DNA of 60,210 nt from contig JAHJLB010000063.1 in the NCBI GenBank assembly GCA_018822105.1, positions 1 through 60,210 of the forward strand, given 5' to 3'. The notes beneath the pieces were generated by a model. The model was given only the letters and a program-made list of their open reading frames with translations, did no database searches and was not told the origin of the DNA. This document shows, piece by piece, positions 57,945 through 60,210 of the stretch (positions are counted from its first letter, which is position 1; every line of letters begins with the position of its first letter). Position numbers and translations under genes: made by a program. The stretch comes from Pseudomonadota bacterium. GTDB taxonomy: Bacteria > Desulfobacterota > Desulfovibrionia > Desulfovibrionales > Desulfovibrionaceae.

Positions 57945-59621
57945 TCAGCGTGCGGCCAGGTCGCTCCACTTGGCCGCCAGATCCGCCCACAGGGCAGCCA
58001 GGCCCGACCGGGACACGGCGTCCAGGTCCGCCTGGGCGAACATGCCTTCGAGCTTGATCTTGTTGCCCATGACCTGGCCGATGGCCGCCGGGCCCTTGGC
58101 CTTGGCCAGGCTGGAGTGCTGCACATGGGCGATGGCCAGATCCCCGCAGTACACGGCCCCGCGCCCGGCCACCGCGGAGCGCAGGTCGCGCGCCAGGTCG
58201 TCGAACTGGGTGGGGCTCAGGGAGATGTCAAACCCGCCCAGCTCGGCCAGGACGCTGGTGCGCAGGGCATGGCAGCAGCCGGACACATGCACGGCCGGGC
58301 GCGCATAGGTGAACAGCCCGGCATCCAGCCCCCCGGCGCAATTGTCGAAGACGTTCACCAGGTCCGGACGGTCCTGGAAGGTCCGCGCGCCGCCGCCGGG
58401 GCGGAAGAGCTGGTAGTCGGCGGACTGCAGGCACGTGGGCCGGCCTGCGGAGACGATGCGGCAGCCTGCGGCCCCGCAGTCCGGATTGGCCCGGCCCGCG
58501 CCCAGCAGTCGCAAAAGCCAGCTTTCCGGGAGAATGACGTCGTCGTCCAGAAACACGGCCCAGGCGCGCGCGCGCACCTCGGGCAGGGAGAGCAGCCAAT
58601 TGCGCGCAGCGGGCGCGCCCACGTTCACCGGCAGCCGGACCACGGACATGGCCCCCGGCGGGAACAGCTCCCGGCAGGCCTCCATGACCTCGCCGGTCCC
58701 ATCCGTCGAGCCGTTATCCAGGGCCACGATGCGCGCGCCGTGCAGGTCCGTGCGCGCGAGGCTGGTCAGGGTCTGGCGCACGAGGACGGCCTTGTTCCAG
58801 GAATAGACGAGGATCGAGGCGTCCTCCGCGGCGGCTGGCGGGGCCACGGGCAGGGGGACGGCGAGGGCATGCAGCTTGAGGCCCAGATGCGTGTGCCAGG
58901 GCAGGGCCAGGAAGAGCGCATTCAGCAGCTCGCGGCCGGCCTGGACCTCGCCAAGGCGCAGAAGCAGCTCGGCGCGATGGTATGCGGCCCAGGCCCCGAA
59001 CATGTCGGCGTCCACATCTGGAAGGTGCCGCAATGCGGCCTCGGGCGCATCGAAATAAAACGACATCTCCGCGGCCAGACGCGAGCGCAGGGGCAGAAGC
59101 GCCTCGGGCCAGGGGCAGGCGGAAAGCGCCGCGGCGCAAAGGTCCGGGCTGCCCAGGCGCAGCATGCCGTCCCAGGCCGAGGCCAGCCAGCCCAGGCCCT
59201 GGCCCGGATCGCGCAGACGCGGCAAGAGCACCCGCACTGCCAGGCCGGCATCGCCGGAGGCCAGCAGCGCGGAGACCTCGTCGGCCTCGGGTCGGCCCTC
59301 CAGGCGGGCCAGGAGCTGCCGGAGGAAGGCCTCAAGGGACGACGACCAGGACGATGGCGGGACGGCGGCCAGCGCCTCGCGCAGCAGGATGACGCGGCCC
59401 GGCTCCAGGGGGGCGCGCTGCCAGGCCCACAGGGCCAGCCCAGCACCGCAGAGGGCCAGGTCCGCGCCGCCGGACAAAAGCGCCCGGGCGGCCAGGTGCC
59501 GGGCCAGGCCCGGCTCCTCCAGCCCCATGCACCAGAGCGGCAGGTCATGGCGGAGCTTGTCAGCCAGGGCCGGGAGCGCTATGGAAATGGCCGGAAAGCC
59601 GTGCAGGGGCGGGCGGGCCAT
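57945..59621 (-). CDS. Glycosyltransferase family 2 protein with helical N-terminal domain
   Basis: A 558-aa protein. The first 270 residues are rich in Ala and Leu helices (LLRLGEVQAGRELLNALFLA), perhaps TPR-like repeats. The GT2 domain starts ILVYSWNKAVLVRQTLTSL, with IVALDNGSTDGTGEVMEACR and the acidic metal site VFLDDDVILPESWL. The likely role is sugar transfer to an envelope glycan or protein; the acceptor is unknown. AAGGAGG precedes ATG 59621. A larger frame reaching 60164 runs antisense to the next gene and is rejected. Confidence 0.88.
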   Translation of the reverse strand: MARPPLHGFPAISIALPALADKLRHDLPLWCMGLEEPGLARHLAARALLSGGADLALCGAGLALWAWQRAPLEPGRVILLREALAAVPPSSWSSSLEAFLRQLLARLEGRPEADEVSALLASGDAGLAVRVLLPRLRDPGQGLGWLASAWDGMLRLGSPDLCAAALSACPWPEALLPLRSRLAAEMSFYFDAPEAALRHLPDVDADMFGAWAAYHRAELLLRLGEVQAGRELLNALFLALPWHTHLGLKLHALAVPLPVAPPAAAEDASILVYSWNKAVLVRQTLTSLARTDLHGARIVALDNGSTDGTGEVMEACRELFPPGAMSVVRLPVNVGAPAARNWLLSLPEVRARAWAVFLDDDVILPESWLLRLLGAGRANPDCGAAGCRIVSAGRPTCLQSADYQLFRPGGGARTFQDRPDLVNVFDNCAGGLDAGLFTYARPAVHVSGCCHALRTSVLAELGGFDISLSPTQFDDLARDLRSAVAGRGAVYCGDLAIAHVQHSSLAKAKGPAAIGQVMGNKIKLEGMFAQADLDAVSRSGLAALWADLAAKWSDLAAR

Positions 59622-59723
59622 GAGTCCTCCTTGATCTTCGGCGTCTCGGCCCTTCTTACGGCATCGGGACGCGGATGAAAAGCGCCAACGGCCCTTGGAC
59701 CGGCCATCCGGGAGGAGACAGGC

Positions 59724-60210
59724 ATGGACGTGCAGACTGCGGCGGGGGTGCTCCGCTCCGGCGGGGTGGTCATCTACCCCACCGAGACCCTGTACGCCCT
59801 GGGCTGCGCAGCGGACAACCCCGCGGCCTGCGCCCTTGTGGCCGCCCTCAAGGGCCGCCCGCAATCCAAGCCCTTTCCGCTCATCGTGGCGGACATGGCC
59901 GGTCTGCGGCGCCTGCTGGCCCCCCTGCCCGCCGCCCTGGAGCACGACCTGGCCCTGCTGGCCGAACGCTTCTGGCCCGGCCCGCTTTCGGTTCTCCTGC
60001 CCACCCGGCCCGGCCTGCCCCCCCTGGTGCGCGACGCCCAGGGCCTGTCCTCGATCCGCCTGAGCCCGCACCCCACGGCCAGCGAGCTCTGCCGCAGCGC
60101 CGGCAGCGCCCTTGTGGCCACCAGCGCCAACATCAGCGGCCAGCCCGCCACGGCCGACCCGCACAGCCTGGCCCCGGCCCTGCTCGCGGGCGCGGCAGGC
60201 GCGCTGCTCG
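59724..60210 (+). CDS. L-threonylcarbamoyladenylate synthase, truncated by window end
   Basis: The first 162 codons of a Sua5/TsaC/YwlC-family enzyme that makes threonylcarbamoyl-AMP for the t6A tRNA modification. GGVVIYPTETLYALGCAA, LKGRPQSKPFPLIVAD, RFWPGPLSVLLPTRPG and ATSANISGQPA are family motifs. GGAGGAG precedes the ATG. The open frame continues past the last base, so length and C-terminal domain cannot be judged. Confidence 0.93.
   Translation, partial: MDVQTAAGVLRSGGVVIYPTETLYALGCAADNPAACALVAALKGRPQSKPFPLIVADMAGLRRLLAPLPAALEHDLALLAERFWPGPLSVLLPTRPGLPPLVRDAQGLSSIRLSPHPTASELCRSAGSALVATSANISGQPATADPHSLAPALLAGAAGALL

Noticed and set aside
57945-60164. Extended frame of the glycosyltransferase to 60164
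   Set aside because: The extension is antisense to the threonylcarbamoyl-AMP synthase gene, and a strong AAGGAGG site marks the start at 59621.

Overview
The window looks like chromosome from a high-GC sulfate reducer of the Desulfovibrionales. The clues are a periplasmic FdhAB-type formate dehydrogenase, a siroheme-decarboxylase (AhbA/AhbB) gene beside hemL, a DUF134/NifX-like pair behind a palindromic operator, and a complete dcw cluster. The assignment rests on gene content, not on a database search.

Region 1 (213-10906) is an integrative island. Two 22-bp direct repeats bound it. The right copy is the 3' end of an intact tRNA-Ala(CGC) gene, and a tyrosine integrase starts about 95 bp from that tRNA. 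Cargo on the left is a Cys-type formate dehydrogenase operon (78-aa protein, fdhA, fdhB) and a ModE-like DNA-binding protein with no ligand domain. The middle holds a small serine recombinase, a compact protein with family-A-polymerase-like motifs, a putative zinc-binding protein and a degenerate tRNA-Leu-like relic. A hairpin with a T-run sits just outside the left repeat and is probably the native terminator of the tRNA, now about 10.7 kb away from it.

Region 2 (11-18 kb) holds a lipoprotein, a small cytoplasmic protein with a strong terminator, a radical SAM/DUF2344 fusion protein, a bacteriohemerythrin, two tandem PilZ proteins and an HD-GYP protein. The last three suggest a local cyclic-di-GMP signalling cluster.

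Region 3 (18.4-35.5 kb) is the division and cell-wall (dcw) cluster: mraZ, rsmH, ftsL, ftsI, murE, murF, mraY, murD, ftsW, murG, murC, murB, ftsQ, ftsA, ftsZ. Many stop and start codons overlap (ATGA or TGATG). Four GTGG boxes 10 bp apart lie directly before mraZ. No ddl gene is present.

Region 4 (35.5-47.3 kb) has a second radical SAM protein and an FmdB zinc ribbon. A sigma-54-promoted ZraP-like periplasmic protein follows, with its sensor kinase and NtrC-type regulator. Next come the DUF134/NifX-like pair, a NifU-type scaffold, gltX, a threonine aldolase, and a secreted metalloprotease with a PEP-CTERM-like tail coupled to a small exported protein.

Region 5 (47.4-60.2 kb) has hemL with a siroheme decarboxylase subunit, gpsA, mnmE, and the rpmH-rnpA-yidD-yidC-jag operon. 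In that operon rnpA appears to start with AUU. The window ends with a UPF0280 protein, a glycosyltransferase-lipoprotein-CRP operon and a truncated threonylcarbamoyl-AMP synthase gene.
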